A stretch of 64,000 bases of DNA from Brasilonema sp. UFV-L1 (GTDB taxonomy: Bacteria; Cyanobacteriota; Cyanobacteriia; Cyanobacteriales; Nostocaceae): the NCBI RefSeq assembly GCF_012912105.1, contig NZ_QMEA01000016.1:1-64000 (forward strand). The letters are read 5' to 3'. Below, in pieces: positions 45,772-55,200 of this stretch. Each line of letters opens with the position of its first letter. Position 1 is the stretch's first letter. The translations under genes and the position numbers were made by a program. Under the pieces are notes generated by a model. That model saw only the letters and a program-made list of their open reading frames with translations, was not told the origin of the DNA and searched no databases.

Positions 45772-46842
45772 ATGGAATTTAGCTTATTTTATTTTTCTGG
45801 AGATGGTTCTAAAATTCAAGCCAACAAGTATAATCTATTAATAGAAAGTGCAAAATTTGCAGATCAAAATGGCTTTTCCGCACTTTGGACTCCAGAACGG
45901 CATTTTCACCCATTTGGAGGACTTTACCCCAACCCATCCTTGACAAGTGCAGGACTAGCGATGGTAACTGAGCAAATCCAATTACGTGCTGGTAGTGTTG
46001 TCATGCCACTTCATAATCCAGCACGCGTTGCTGAAGAATGGTCTGTGGTTGATAATCTTTCAAACGGTAGAGTTGCTCTTGCTTTTGCTTCCGGTTGGAC
46101 AGTAGATGACTTTGTACTTTCTAGTCAAAGTCATGCAAATCGCAAAGAAATCATGTGGCATGGAATTCAGACAGTTCAGAAGCTTTGGGAAGGTGAACAA
46201 ATTGAACTCAAAGATGCAACTGGAAAAGCTTTTAAGGTGAGGACGTTTCCACGACCAATACAGCGTCAACTACCTACTTGGATTGTGTGTCAATCAAACG
46301 CAACATTTATTGAAGCTGGTAAAATGGGTGCGAATATACTGACTTCTTTGTTGGGAGGAACTTTAGAAGAAGTCGCTCCACAAATATCGCTGTATCGTGA
46401 ATCTTTAGCAAAACATGGTTACGACCCGAAAGCAAGAAAAGTAGCAATGATGATACATACTTTTGTAGGAGAAGACTTCAACACTGTAAAAGAACAAGTC
46501 AGAGAACCTTTTTGCAATTACTTGAAGACACATATTGACCTTCTTGAAAATTTAGCAAAAAATGCTGGTATCAAAGTGAGTTTAGATAAATTTACAGAAG
46601 CAGATATTAATAGTCTTTTACGGTTTGCTTATGAAGGTTGGCTCAAAGGAAGAACTTTAATTGGCTCAAAAACAACTTGTATGCAAATGATTGAGCGTTT
46701 AAACCAGGCTGGTGTTGATGAAGTCGCTTGTCTCATTGATTTTCACCCAAATTTTGATGCTGTGATGACGAGTTTATGTTATCTCAAAGAGTTGAAAGAT
46801 ATGTGTAACACCAAGAGAGAAAAAATGGTATCGCTCAGTTAA
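45772..46842 (+). CDS. MupA-type luciferase-like flavin monooxygenase
   Basis: A 356-residue FMN-dependent luciferase-like oxidoreductase of the natural-product subgroup (TIGR04020, MupA/Atu3671 type). It has FSLFYFSGDG, ALWTPERHFHPFGGLYPNPS, GSVVMPLHNPARVAEEW and GRVALAFASGWTVDDF. Members act on carrier-bound intermediates or finished chains, adding oxygen; sometimes the domain is built into a PKS or NRPS. It sits between a PKS module and the second beta-Ala module, so hydroxylation at one of these units is likely. GAGG lies 9 nt before the ATG. The exact site of oxidation cannot be predicted. Confidence 0.9.
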   Translation: MEFSLFYFSGDGSKIQANKYNLLIESAKFADQNGFSALWTPERHFHPFGGLYPNPSLTSAGLAMVTEQIQLRAGSVVMPLHNPARVAEEWSVVDNLSNGRVALAFASGWTVDDFVLSSQSHANRKEIMWHGIQTVQKLWEGEQIELKDATGKAFKVRTFPRPIQRQLPTWIVCQSNATFIEAGKMGANILTSLLGGTLEEVAPQISLYRESLAKHGYDPKARKVAMMIHTFVGEDFNTVKEQVREPFCNYLKTHIDLLENLAKNAGIKVSLDKFTEADINSLLRFAYEGWLKGRTLIGSKTTCMQMIERLNQAGVDEVACLIDFHPNFDAVMTSLCYLKELKDMCNTKREKMVSLS

Positions 46843-46903
46843 TAAGTTAGTTGCTCTGAAGTAGTCATTTTTTTTGAGTATGAGTTATTGTAGGTAAAGA
46901 CTA

Positions 46904-49900
46904 ATGAGTGATTTTTCTCAACAAATTGCAGATCTTTCTCCAGAGCAACGGATGCTATTTGAGAAACGACTCAAGCAGAAAGGCTTGAGTCATCTAAAAA
47001 CTTTAGAAACATCTAAAATAGAAATATCTAAAAGAAAAGACCATAATGAGTTACCTTTGTCCTTTGCTCAGCAGCGATTATGGTTTTTCCAACAGTTAAA
47101 TCCTGACAATAGTGCCTACAATGTTTCTAGCGCTTTACGTCTTGAAGGTCAGCTGAACGTGGGACTGCTAGAAAAAGTATTTACAGAAATTGTCAGGCGT
47201 CATGAAACCTTGCGGACAACTTTTCTAACCAATTCAGAGGGACAACCAGTTCAAGTTGTTGGTTCAGCCTATTCTGTAACATTACCAATTATTGATCTCA
47301 AAGAAGCACCTTACAAAGAGCAGGAGGTTCAAAGACTTGCTATTGCAGAAGCCCAGCGACCTTTTGACCTTACCAAACTATTACTGCGGATAACTCTTTT
47401 ACAGTTGCAAAAGACAGAGTATGTGCTGTTGTTAACAATACATCACATCATCTCTGACCGGTGGTCTATGGGGGTGTTTGTTCGGGAAATGAAAGTCCTT
47501 TACGAAGCTTTTTCTAGTGAGCAACCTTCTCCATTACCTCAATTGCCAATCCAGTACGCAGACTGGGCAATTTGGCAGCGACAATATCTGCAAGGAGAGG
47601 TTTTAAAAGCCCAGATGGCTTACTGGAAGAAGCAACTTGCTAACCTTCCTATTTTAGAACTGCCCACCGACAGACCTCGAAGCGCCATCGCAACTTATCA
47701 AGGTGCAAAACAGTCTTTTGAGTTATCTAAAACCCTATCCAATGCTCTCAAAGCTTTGAGTGCTCAGGAAGGGGTAACATTATTTACATTATTATTAGCA
47801 GTATTTAAGGTCTTACTATATAAATATACTAACCAACATAACATTGTCGTCGGAACTGATATCGCTAACCGCAATCGAGTCGAGACTGAGGGATTAATTG
47901 GTTTTTTGATCAACACTTTAGTGTTGCGTACTAATCTGTCTGGAAACCCTACTTTTCTGGAGTTACTTGATCGCGTCCGTAAGGTAACCCTGGGGGCTTA
48001 TGACCATCAAGACCTCTCGTTTGATAAGCTGGTGGATGTTTTGAATCCAGAGCGAAATCTGAGCCAAATGGTACCCTTGTATCAGGTCAAATTTGATTTG
48101 CAACTAGCGCAAGTGGAAGCATTGGAGCTTTCGGATCTAACTGTGAGTCCCTTAGCTTTTGATAATCGGACAGCAAAGTTTGAGCTACGTTTCAACTTAT
48201 GGGAAACAGAGCAAGGAATAAAAGGACTGGTTGAATACAGTACTGATTTGTTCGATATCACTACCATAACTCGGATGGTAGAACATTTTCAGACCTTGCT
48301 AAAGGGTATTGTTGCTAGTCCACAGCAGCGCCTTTCCGAGTTATCGCTCTTAACAGAAACCGAGCGACGCCAGTTAGTACTGGAGTGGAATGACACTCAA
48401 GCTGATTATCCCACAGATACCTGCATACATCAGTTATTTGAAGCTCAGGTAGAACGCACGCCTGAAGCTATAGCACTGGTGTTTGAAGACCAACAGTTGA
48501 CCTATTGGGAACTAAACTCAAAAGCAAATCAACTAGCACACTATTTGCAAAAGCTAGGTGTAGGACCAGAGGTATTGGTGGGAATTTGTGTCGAGCGATC
48601 GGTGTCTATGATCATCGGACTTTTAGGCATCCTCAAAGCGGGTGGTGCTTATGTACCGCTAGATCCAGCATACCCACAAGAACGTCTAGCTTTCATGTTG
48701 TCGGATTCTCAAGTTTCAGTACTACTAACTCAGCAGAAGCTGCTAGAGAGACTTCCTGAACATAAAGCACAAGTGATTTGCTTCGACACCGACTGGGATA
48801 TCATTAGCAAATATTGCCAAGATAACCCCACCAGTATTTCAAAAGTCGATAACCTAGCTTATGTTATCTACACCTCTGGCTCAACAGGTCAGCCTAAGGG
48901 AGTTTTTGGACTGCATAGGGGTGCAATCAATCGCTTTGACTGGATGTGGCAGAATTATCCTTTTGTCCAAGGAGAAATTTGTTGCCAGAAAACATCCTTA
49001 AACTTTGTGGATTCAGTGTGGGAAATTTTTGGACCTTTACTCCAAGGCGTACCCACAGTTATTGTGCCCGATGAGGTTGTCAAAAATCCACAACAGTTTG
49101 TAGCTACTCTTGCTCACAACAATGTGACACGATTAGTACTTGTTCCCTCCTTATTACGTGTACTGTTGAATACATACACAAACCTACAGTTCCAGCTACC
49201 CCAATTGAAGTTGTGGGTCAGCAGTGGTGAAGCACTCTCAATTGATCTGCTACAACAATTTCGCCAGAGTTTGCCAGATAGCACTTTGTTAAACCTTTAC
49301 GGTTCATCAGAAGTATCTGCGGATGTCACTTGCTGTAGTCTCAATCCCCATGCACCTTTACCCGAGCGCGTCTTAATTGGTCATGCGATCGCCAATACGC
49401 AGATCTATATACTGGATGCAAACAGACAACCTGTTGGAGTTGGAGTACCTGGGGAACTGCACATAGGTGGGGATGGACTAGCACGTGGCTACTTAAACCG
49501 CCCTGAATTGACAGCAGAAAAATTCATTCCCAACCCCTTTAGTGAACAACCAGCGACACGCTTGTACAAAACTGGGGATTTAGCACGTTATTTGCCAAAT
49601 GGAGAGATTGAATACTTAGGACGTATCGACCATCAAGTCAAAGTTCGTGGTTTCCGCATTGAACTTGGAGAAATTGAAGCAGCCATCAGCCAACATCCAA
49701 CAGTCCGAGAAACTGTAGTTGTCGTTAGCTCAGATTCAGGCGATTCTCAACGAATAGTCGCTTATGTCGTCCCCCAAAAAGAGCAAACCCTGACAATAAC
49801 TCAACTGCGGGAATTTCTGGAGTTAAAGCTGCCAAACTACATGATACCAGCAGCTTTTGTGATGCTAGAGGCACTGCCACTCACACCTAATGGTAAAGTA

Positions 49901-50311
49901 GATCGCAAAGCATTGCCTGCACCAGATACAGCACGTCCCGAGTTGAAAGCAGTTTATCAGCCACCCCAAACTGAAGTCGAAAAAACTATTGCTACTATCT
50001 GGCAAGAAGTACTTCAGATTTCGGACGTAGGAATCCATGATAACTTCTTTGAACTCGGCGGACACTCATTACTCTTGGTTCAAGTTCATAGCAAATTGCA
50101 AAACATCTTTCAGCGAAATTTCCCCTTAGTTGAAATGTTTCAATATCCAACGATAAATCGCCTAGCTACATATCTGGGTCAGGAGTCAAGCGAACAAGAG
50201 TCTTTTACACAACATTCTCATCGCTCTGAAAGCAGAACCGCCTCAGTACAACGCCGCAAACAAGCAAGAATTGAACATCGAACAGCACAAAAAGGTGTTT
50301 CATCTCAATAA
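46904..50311 (+). CDS. NRPS module C-A(beta-Ala)-PCP, copy 2
   Basis: 1,135 residues. The C domain motif reads HHIISDRWSMG (about 180): the Gly of HHxxxDG is Arg, unlike all other C domains in this cluster. The A domain (about 655 core) has the same eye-read code as copy 1, VDWVVSLADK, matching beta-alanine. PCP Ser is in GGHSL (about 1053). A basic C-terminal tail follows. A PLP decarboxylase predicted to make beta-alanine lies immediately downstream. The N-terminus LSPEQRMLFEKRL resembles the docking region of the other NRPS genes. Confidence 0.92.
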   Translation: MSDFSQQIADLSPEQRMLFEKRLKQKGLSHLKTLETSKIEISKRKDHNELPLSFAQQRLWFFQQLNPDNSAYNVSSALRLEGQLNVGLLEKVFTEIVRRHETLRTTFLTNSEGQPVQVVGSAYSVTLPIIDLKEAPYKEQEVQRLAIAEAQRPFDLTKLLLRITLLQLQKTEYVLLLTIHHIISDRWSMGVFVREMKVLYEAFSSEQPSPLPQLPIQYADWAIWQRQYLQGEVLKAQMAYWKKQLANLPILELPTDRPRSAIATYQGAKQSFELSKTLSNALKALSAQEGVTLFTLLLAVFKVLLYKYTNQHNIVVGTDIANRNRVETEGLIGFLINTLVLRTNLSGNPTFLELLDRVRKVTLGAYDHQDLSFDKLVDVLNPERNLSQMVPLYQVKFDLQLAQVEALELSDLTVSPLAFDNRTAKFELRFNLWETEQGIKGLVEYSTDLFDITTITRMVEHFQTLLKGIVASPQQRLSELSLLTETERRQLVLEWNDTQADYPTDTCIHQLFEAQVERTPEAIALVFEDQQLTYWELNSKANQLAHYLQKLGVGPEVLVGICVERSVSMIIGLLGILKAGGAYVPLDPAYPQERLAFMLSDSQVSVLLTQQKLLERLPEHKAQVICFDTDWDIISKYCQDNPTSISKVDNLAYVIYTSGSTGQPKGVFGLHRGAINRFDWMWQNYPFVQGEICCQKTSLNFVDSVWEIFGPLLQGVPTVIVPDEVVKNPQQFVATLAHNNVTRLVLVPSLLRVLLNTYTNLQFQLPQLKLWVSSGEALSIDLLQQFRQSLPDSTLLNLYGSSEVSADVTCCSLNPHAPLPERVLIGHAIANTQIYILDANRQPVGVGVPGELHIGGDGLARGYLNRPELTAEKFIPNPFSEQPATRLYKTGDLARYLPNGEIEYLGRIDHQVKVRGFRIELGEIEAAISQHPTVRETVVVVSSDSGDSQRIVAYVVPQKEQTLTITQLREFLELKLPNYMIPAAFVMLEALPLTPNGKVDRKALPAPDTARPELKAVYQPPQTEVEKTIATIWQEVLQISDVGIHDNFFELGGHSLLLVQVHSKLQNIFQRNFPLVEMFQYPTINRLATYLGQESSEQESFTQHSHRSESRTASVQRRKQARIEHRTAQKGVSSQ
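48842..49404 (+). repeat. 563-bp identical segment, copy 2 (A domain)
   Basis: Partner of 39502-40064 at an offset of 9,340 bp. The flanking sequence diverges at silent and coding positions, so the tract looks like recent gene conversion rather than a whole-gene duplication. Confidence 0.93.
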
Positions 50312-50348
50312 AGCAACTGTAGAAAATCAAATTCTTCAAGGATACAAG

Positions 50349-52031
50349 ATGACATTAAGCAAACAAGAAATGGCAAACCAAAACTACTTTCTTGAAACTG
50401 AGAAAGCACCACATTATGATATTCAAGAACAAGTGAGGCAACTGTTTGCTTCATCTAGTCATACTACATTTCTTGAAGAAGAAATAAATAAAATAACTAA
50501 TAAATTTTCTCAAGATTTTTTAAGCACCCTTGATGCCAACACCGACATTGATTTAGACTCCTTATTAGGAAGTTTTTGTGATAGTCAAATACCTGTTCAA
50601 CCTGCTCATGTTGAAAGCTATCTCCAATACTTAGGCAACAACGTTGTTGCTCACTCAATACATACATCTTCCCCAAAATTTATCGGTCACATGACCTCGG
50701 CGCTTCCCTGTTTTGTGCGTCCCCTTGCCAAACTGATGACGGCAATGAACCAAAACGCCGTCAAAATAGAGACAGCTAAAGCCCTCAGTTTCTGTGAACG
50801 TGAAGCTTTGGCAATGTTGCATCGATTGATTTACAACTTCGACGATAATTTCTACGCTCAACATATTCAAAACAATCTAAGTACACTAGGAATCTTGGTT
50901 TCTGGCGGGACAGTGGCAAATATCACGGCGCTTTGGTGCGCCCGGAATAATGCTTTGGGACCAAAAGATGATTTTCTTGGTGTAGAAAAAGAAGGCTTAG
51001 CCGCAGCCCTAGATTTCTACGGCTACAAAGGAGCAGCGATTATTGGCTCTGAATTGATGCATTTCTCTTTTGATAAAGCTGCAGATTTGATGGGTATTGG
51101 TACGCATCGTTTGATTAGAGTCCCTACTGACAGTAACAATCGAGTTAATATACAGGCGCTACGCCAAGCTGTTATGGAGTGTCGTGCCCAAAACCTGCTT
51201 ATTATTGCAATTATAGGCGTTGCTGGCACCACAGACTCAGGTGGAGTGGATTCCCTTACAGAAATTGCAGAGATTGCACAATCCGCGAATGTTCATTTTC
51301 ACGTAGATGCTGCGTGGGGTGGACCACTGATTTTTTCCCAACAACATCGGCATAAGCTTGCTGGTATCGAACGGGCTGATTCAGTGACCATTGACGGACA
51401 TAAACAACTATACTTGCCAATGGGCATTGGTCTGGTCTTTTTCCGCGATCCGCATATAGCAAAAGCAATTGAAAAGCAAGCAAGCTACACCATACGTAAG
51501 GGATCATTTGATTTAGGTAAACGTGCTTTAGAAGGTTCTCGACCTGGTATGGCTTTATTTTTGCATGCTGGGCTGAATCTGATTGGACTTAAGGGATATG
51601 AATTTTTGATTGATGAAGGAATTCGGAAAACTCAATATATGGCAGATCGTATCTGTACCATGCCTGAGTTTGAGTTGTTAGGAGAACCTGATACTAACCT
51701 GCTTCTCTATCGATATATTCCTGCGCCATTGAGAGAGCTTGTTGCTAAAAAACAGTTGACTCAAACCGACAATCAACTCATCGATGAATTTAATGAACGC
51801 CTGCAGAAAATCCAGCGCCAAATTGGTCGTACTTTCATTTCACGGACGACAAAAACAACTACTAGCTTTGGTAAAGAAATTCCTATCATTGCCCTACGTG
51901 CAGTACTTGCCAACCCATTAACTACAGAAGAAGATATTGATGCAGTTTTAAATGACCAGATTCAAATTGCTTCAGAAATTGAAATTTCAAATTTTCAAGA
52001 AGCTGGTGAGAAATCAGTCCAGTTTCAGTGA
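50349..52031 (+). CDS. PLP-dependent decarboxylase, PanP-like aspartate 1-decarboxylase
   Basis: A 560-residue group II PLP decarboxylase. It has SGGTVANITALWCARN, HVDAAWGG and the PLP-lysine motif TIDGHKQLYLPMGIG (Lys about 352), followed by RKGSFDLGKRALEGSRPG, closely resembling PanP, which converts aspartate to beta-alanine. Because both neighbouring adenylation domains read as beta-alanine activating, it most likely supplies that substrate. Glutamate or another acidic amino acid is an alternative. The start at 50349 is preferred (AAGGA 6 nt upstream); the frame opening at 50271 would overlap the NRPS gene by 41 bp. Confidence 0.9.
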   Translation: MTLSKQEMANQNYFLETEKAPHYDIQEQVRQLFASSSHTTFLEEEINKITNKFSQDFLSTLDANTDIDLDSLLGSFCDSQIPVQPAHVESYLQYLGNNVVAHSIHTSSPKFIGHMTSALPCFVRPLAKLMTAMNQNAVKIETAKALSFCEREALAMLHRLIYNFDDNFYAQHIQNNLSTLGILVSGGTVANITALWCARNNALGPKDDFLGVEKEGLAAALDFYGYKGAAIIGSELMHFSFDKAADLMGIGTHRLIRVPTDSNNRVNIQALRQAVMECRAQNLLIIAIIGVAGTTDSGGVDSLTEIAEIAQSANVHFHVDAAWGGPLIFSQQHRHKLAGIERADSVTIDGHKQLYLPMGIGLVFFRDPHIAKAIEKQASYTIRKGSFDLGKRALEGSRPGMALFLHAGLNLIGLKGYEFLIDEGIRKTQYMADRICTMPEFELLGEPDTNLLLYRYIPAPLRELVAKKQLTQTDNQLIDEFNERLQKIQRQIGRTFISRTTKTTTSFGKEIPIIALRAVLANPLTTEEDIDAVLNDQIQIASEIEISNFQEAGEKSVQFQ

Positions 52032-52056
52032 ATATAATTAGTTGCTTTTTCAGATG

Positions 52057-52146
52057 TAGGACTTACGCAAAAACTTCTTCATGATTTTGATTGCATAAAC
52101 CAAAGAGGTACAAAAACAAACCAAAAGAGGAAAATGCGTAAGTTTT
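52057..52146. mobile_element. Candidate MITE with TAGGACTTACGCA ends
   Basis: The left end contains ACTTACGCA (52061-52069) and the right end its complement TGCGTAAGT (52135-52143), about 90 bp apart, with a degenerate direct repeat inside. Similar GTAGGACTTACGCA termini belong to miniature elements common in Nostocales, from memory. It fills most of the gap between the decarboxylase and the next PKS gene. Confidence 0.55.
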
Positions 52147-52225
52147 AATATGAAACAAAAAAGCTTAATCTCTAAAAACATCTAAATCAAATATTAGATA
52201 AGATAAATTTAGTGTCACTTATTTT

Positions 52226-55200
52226 ATGAATATCAATAACTTTAATGATAAAGACGAAATAGCTATCATCGGTATGACGGGTCGTTTTCCTGGTTCTCAA
52301 AACATTGACCTTTTTTGGCAAAACATCCGAGATGGTGTAGAGTCTATTTCTTTTTTTACAGAAGAGGAACTTGTATCACAAGGAATAAACTCTACAGTAT
52401 TCAATGACCCTCTGTATGTAAAAGCAAGCACTGTTATAGAAGATATAGAATTATTTGATGCTTCATTCTTTGGCTTTTCTCCTAAAGAAGCTGAAATAAC
52501 AGATCCACAACACCGTCTATTTCTAGAATGTGTTTGGTCAGCTCTAGAAAATGCTGGCTATAACTCAGAAACTTATACTGGTCAAATTGGTCTTTTCGCT
52601 GGTGTCACTTATAGTTCTTACCTCCTTTCCAACATATATTCTAACCGCGACTTAATAGAATCAGTAGACGGTTTCCAAATTTTTATAGGTAATGATAAAG
52701 ACCACCTACCCACACAAATTTCTTACAAGTTAAATCTCACTGGACCAAGCATTAATGTTCAAACGACTTGTTCTACATCATTAGTTTCTGTTCATTTAGC
52801 TTGTCAAAGTTTACTGAATGGGGAAAGTGATATTGGATTAGCTGGTGGTGTTTCAATAAAAGTACCACAAAAAACTGGTTATCGATATCAAGAAGGAGGA
52901 ATAAACTCTCCTGACGGACATTGTCGAGCTTTTGATGCAGAAGCTAAAGGAACTATTTTCGGCAGTGGTTTGGGTGTGGTAGTTTTGAAAAGATTAGAGG
53001 ATGCGATTGTAGATGGTGACTTTATTCATGCAGTTATTAAAGCCTCGGCTATCAATAACGATGGTTCTTTAAAGGTTGGTTACACAGCGCCGAGTGTAGA
53101 TGGTCAAAGGGAAGTCATTTTAGAAGCGCTTGCTTTAGCTGGAGTTGAACCTGATACGATCACATATGTGGAGACACATGGTACTGGAACTCCATTAGGA
53201 GACCCCATTGAAATCAAGGCTCTTACACAGGCTTTTCGTGCTAGTACCAACAAAAAAGGATTTTGTGCGATTGGTTCAGTAAAAACTAATGTCGGACATT
53301 TGAATACAGCTGCTGGTGTCACTGGCTTAATCAAAACAGTACAAGCCCTGAAAAATAAACAAATACCGCCCAGTTTGCACTTTAGGGAACCCAATCCCCA
53401 GATAGATTTCGTCAATAGTCCTTTCTACGTTAATACCAAATTATCCGACTGGAAAACTAATGGAACTCCTCGTAGAGCAGGAGTCAGTTCTTTTGGTATA
53501 GGAGGGACTAATGCCCATGTTATCTTGGAAGAAGCGCCAGTTATTGAACCCTCAAGTACTTCACGTCCCTGGCAATTGTTGCTAATCTGTGCCAAAACCA
53601 GTACAGCCTTAGAAACTACCACAGCCAATTTAGCTACTCACCTCCAGCAATATCCCGATATTAACCTGCCTGATGTCGCTCACACCCTACAGGTAGGTCG
53701 TCGAGCATTTGACCATCGTCGCATGGTAGTATGTCACGACTGGGAGGATGCAATCAAAGCGCTGACATCCCAAGACCCACAACGTGTTTTCACTTACCAC
53801 CACAAATCCAGCCACCGTCCAGTCATCTTCATGTTTTCAGGACAAGGAGCGCAATATGTGAATATGGGGCAGGAACTGTATCAAGTCGAACCGACCTTCA
53901 AAAAACATGTAGATACTTGCGCGCAGATTCTCCAACCCCACCTTGGTCTTGACATCCGCCATATACTCTTTCCAGAAGAAAAACACACCAAAGCAGCTTC
54001 TCTACAACTACAACAAACAGCAATTACCCAAAGCGCACTGTTTGTTATTGAATATGCCCTCGCCCAGTTATGGATGGAATGGGGAGTACGTCCAGAGGCG
54101 ATGATTGGTCACAGCATCGGGGAATATGTCGCAGCAACAATTGCAGGTGTCTTCTCACTAGAAGATGCCTTAGCAATTGTCGCTAAAAGAGGACAATTAA
54201 TGCAACAATTGCCCACAGGCAGTATGCTGGCAATTCCACTTCCAGCACAAGATGTCCAATCGCTTTTGGATGTCCACACGGGCGATGCTCCAGCTCTTAG
54301 CCGCCCAAAGGGCGATCGCGCATCTATAGAGATAGCAGCAATAAACAGTCCATCCTCGTGCGTAGTTTCCGGTTCCATTGATGCTATAGCCTCTCTCCAA
54401 AACCAATTATCCTCACAACAAATAGAATGTCGGCTATTGCACACATCTCATGCGTTTCATTCCCACATGATGGAACCAATTTTAGAACCATTTGTGCAAG
54501 CCGTGGAAAAAGTGAAGCTAAACCCACCGCGTATTCGCTTCATTTCTAATGTCACTGGTACGTGGATACAAGATGAACAAGCTACAAATCCCAACTACTG
54601 GGGTCAACATCTGCGACAAACTGTGAAGTTTTCCTCCGGGATATCTCAACTGTTAGAACAGTTTGAAGGTGTTTTCCTTGAGGTGGGTCCGGGACGAACG
54701 TTAAGCACATTAACAACACAGCATCTCAAACCAGAAGCAAAACAAATTGTGTTGACTTGTTTACGTCATGTCAAAGAACAACAATCAGATGTTAGCTTTT
54801 TATTACAAACATTAGGTCGGTTGTGGCTATTTGGTGTAGAAATAGATTGGTCTGGATTTTATACTCACGAACGGCGTCATCGCTTGCCTTTACCTACCTA
54901 TCCTTTTGAGCGACAAAGATACTGGATTTCACCTAAAAAACAAGGAATTGATGACCGTGCTACATCTGTGTCACTGGGTAAAAAGCCCGACATCGCCAAC
55001 TGGTTCTATATTCCTTTTTGGAAACCATCTTTACCCCCAGTACCCCTGAATCAGGAGAAATTAGCAGAGCAAAAATCTTGTACTTTGGTGTTTATCGATG
55101 AGTGTGGTTTGGGTACTAAACTGGTTCAACGATTGGAACAACAAAACCAGGCTGTCATTACCGTAAAAGTTGGAGGTGAGTTCACCAAGCTCAACGAGTC

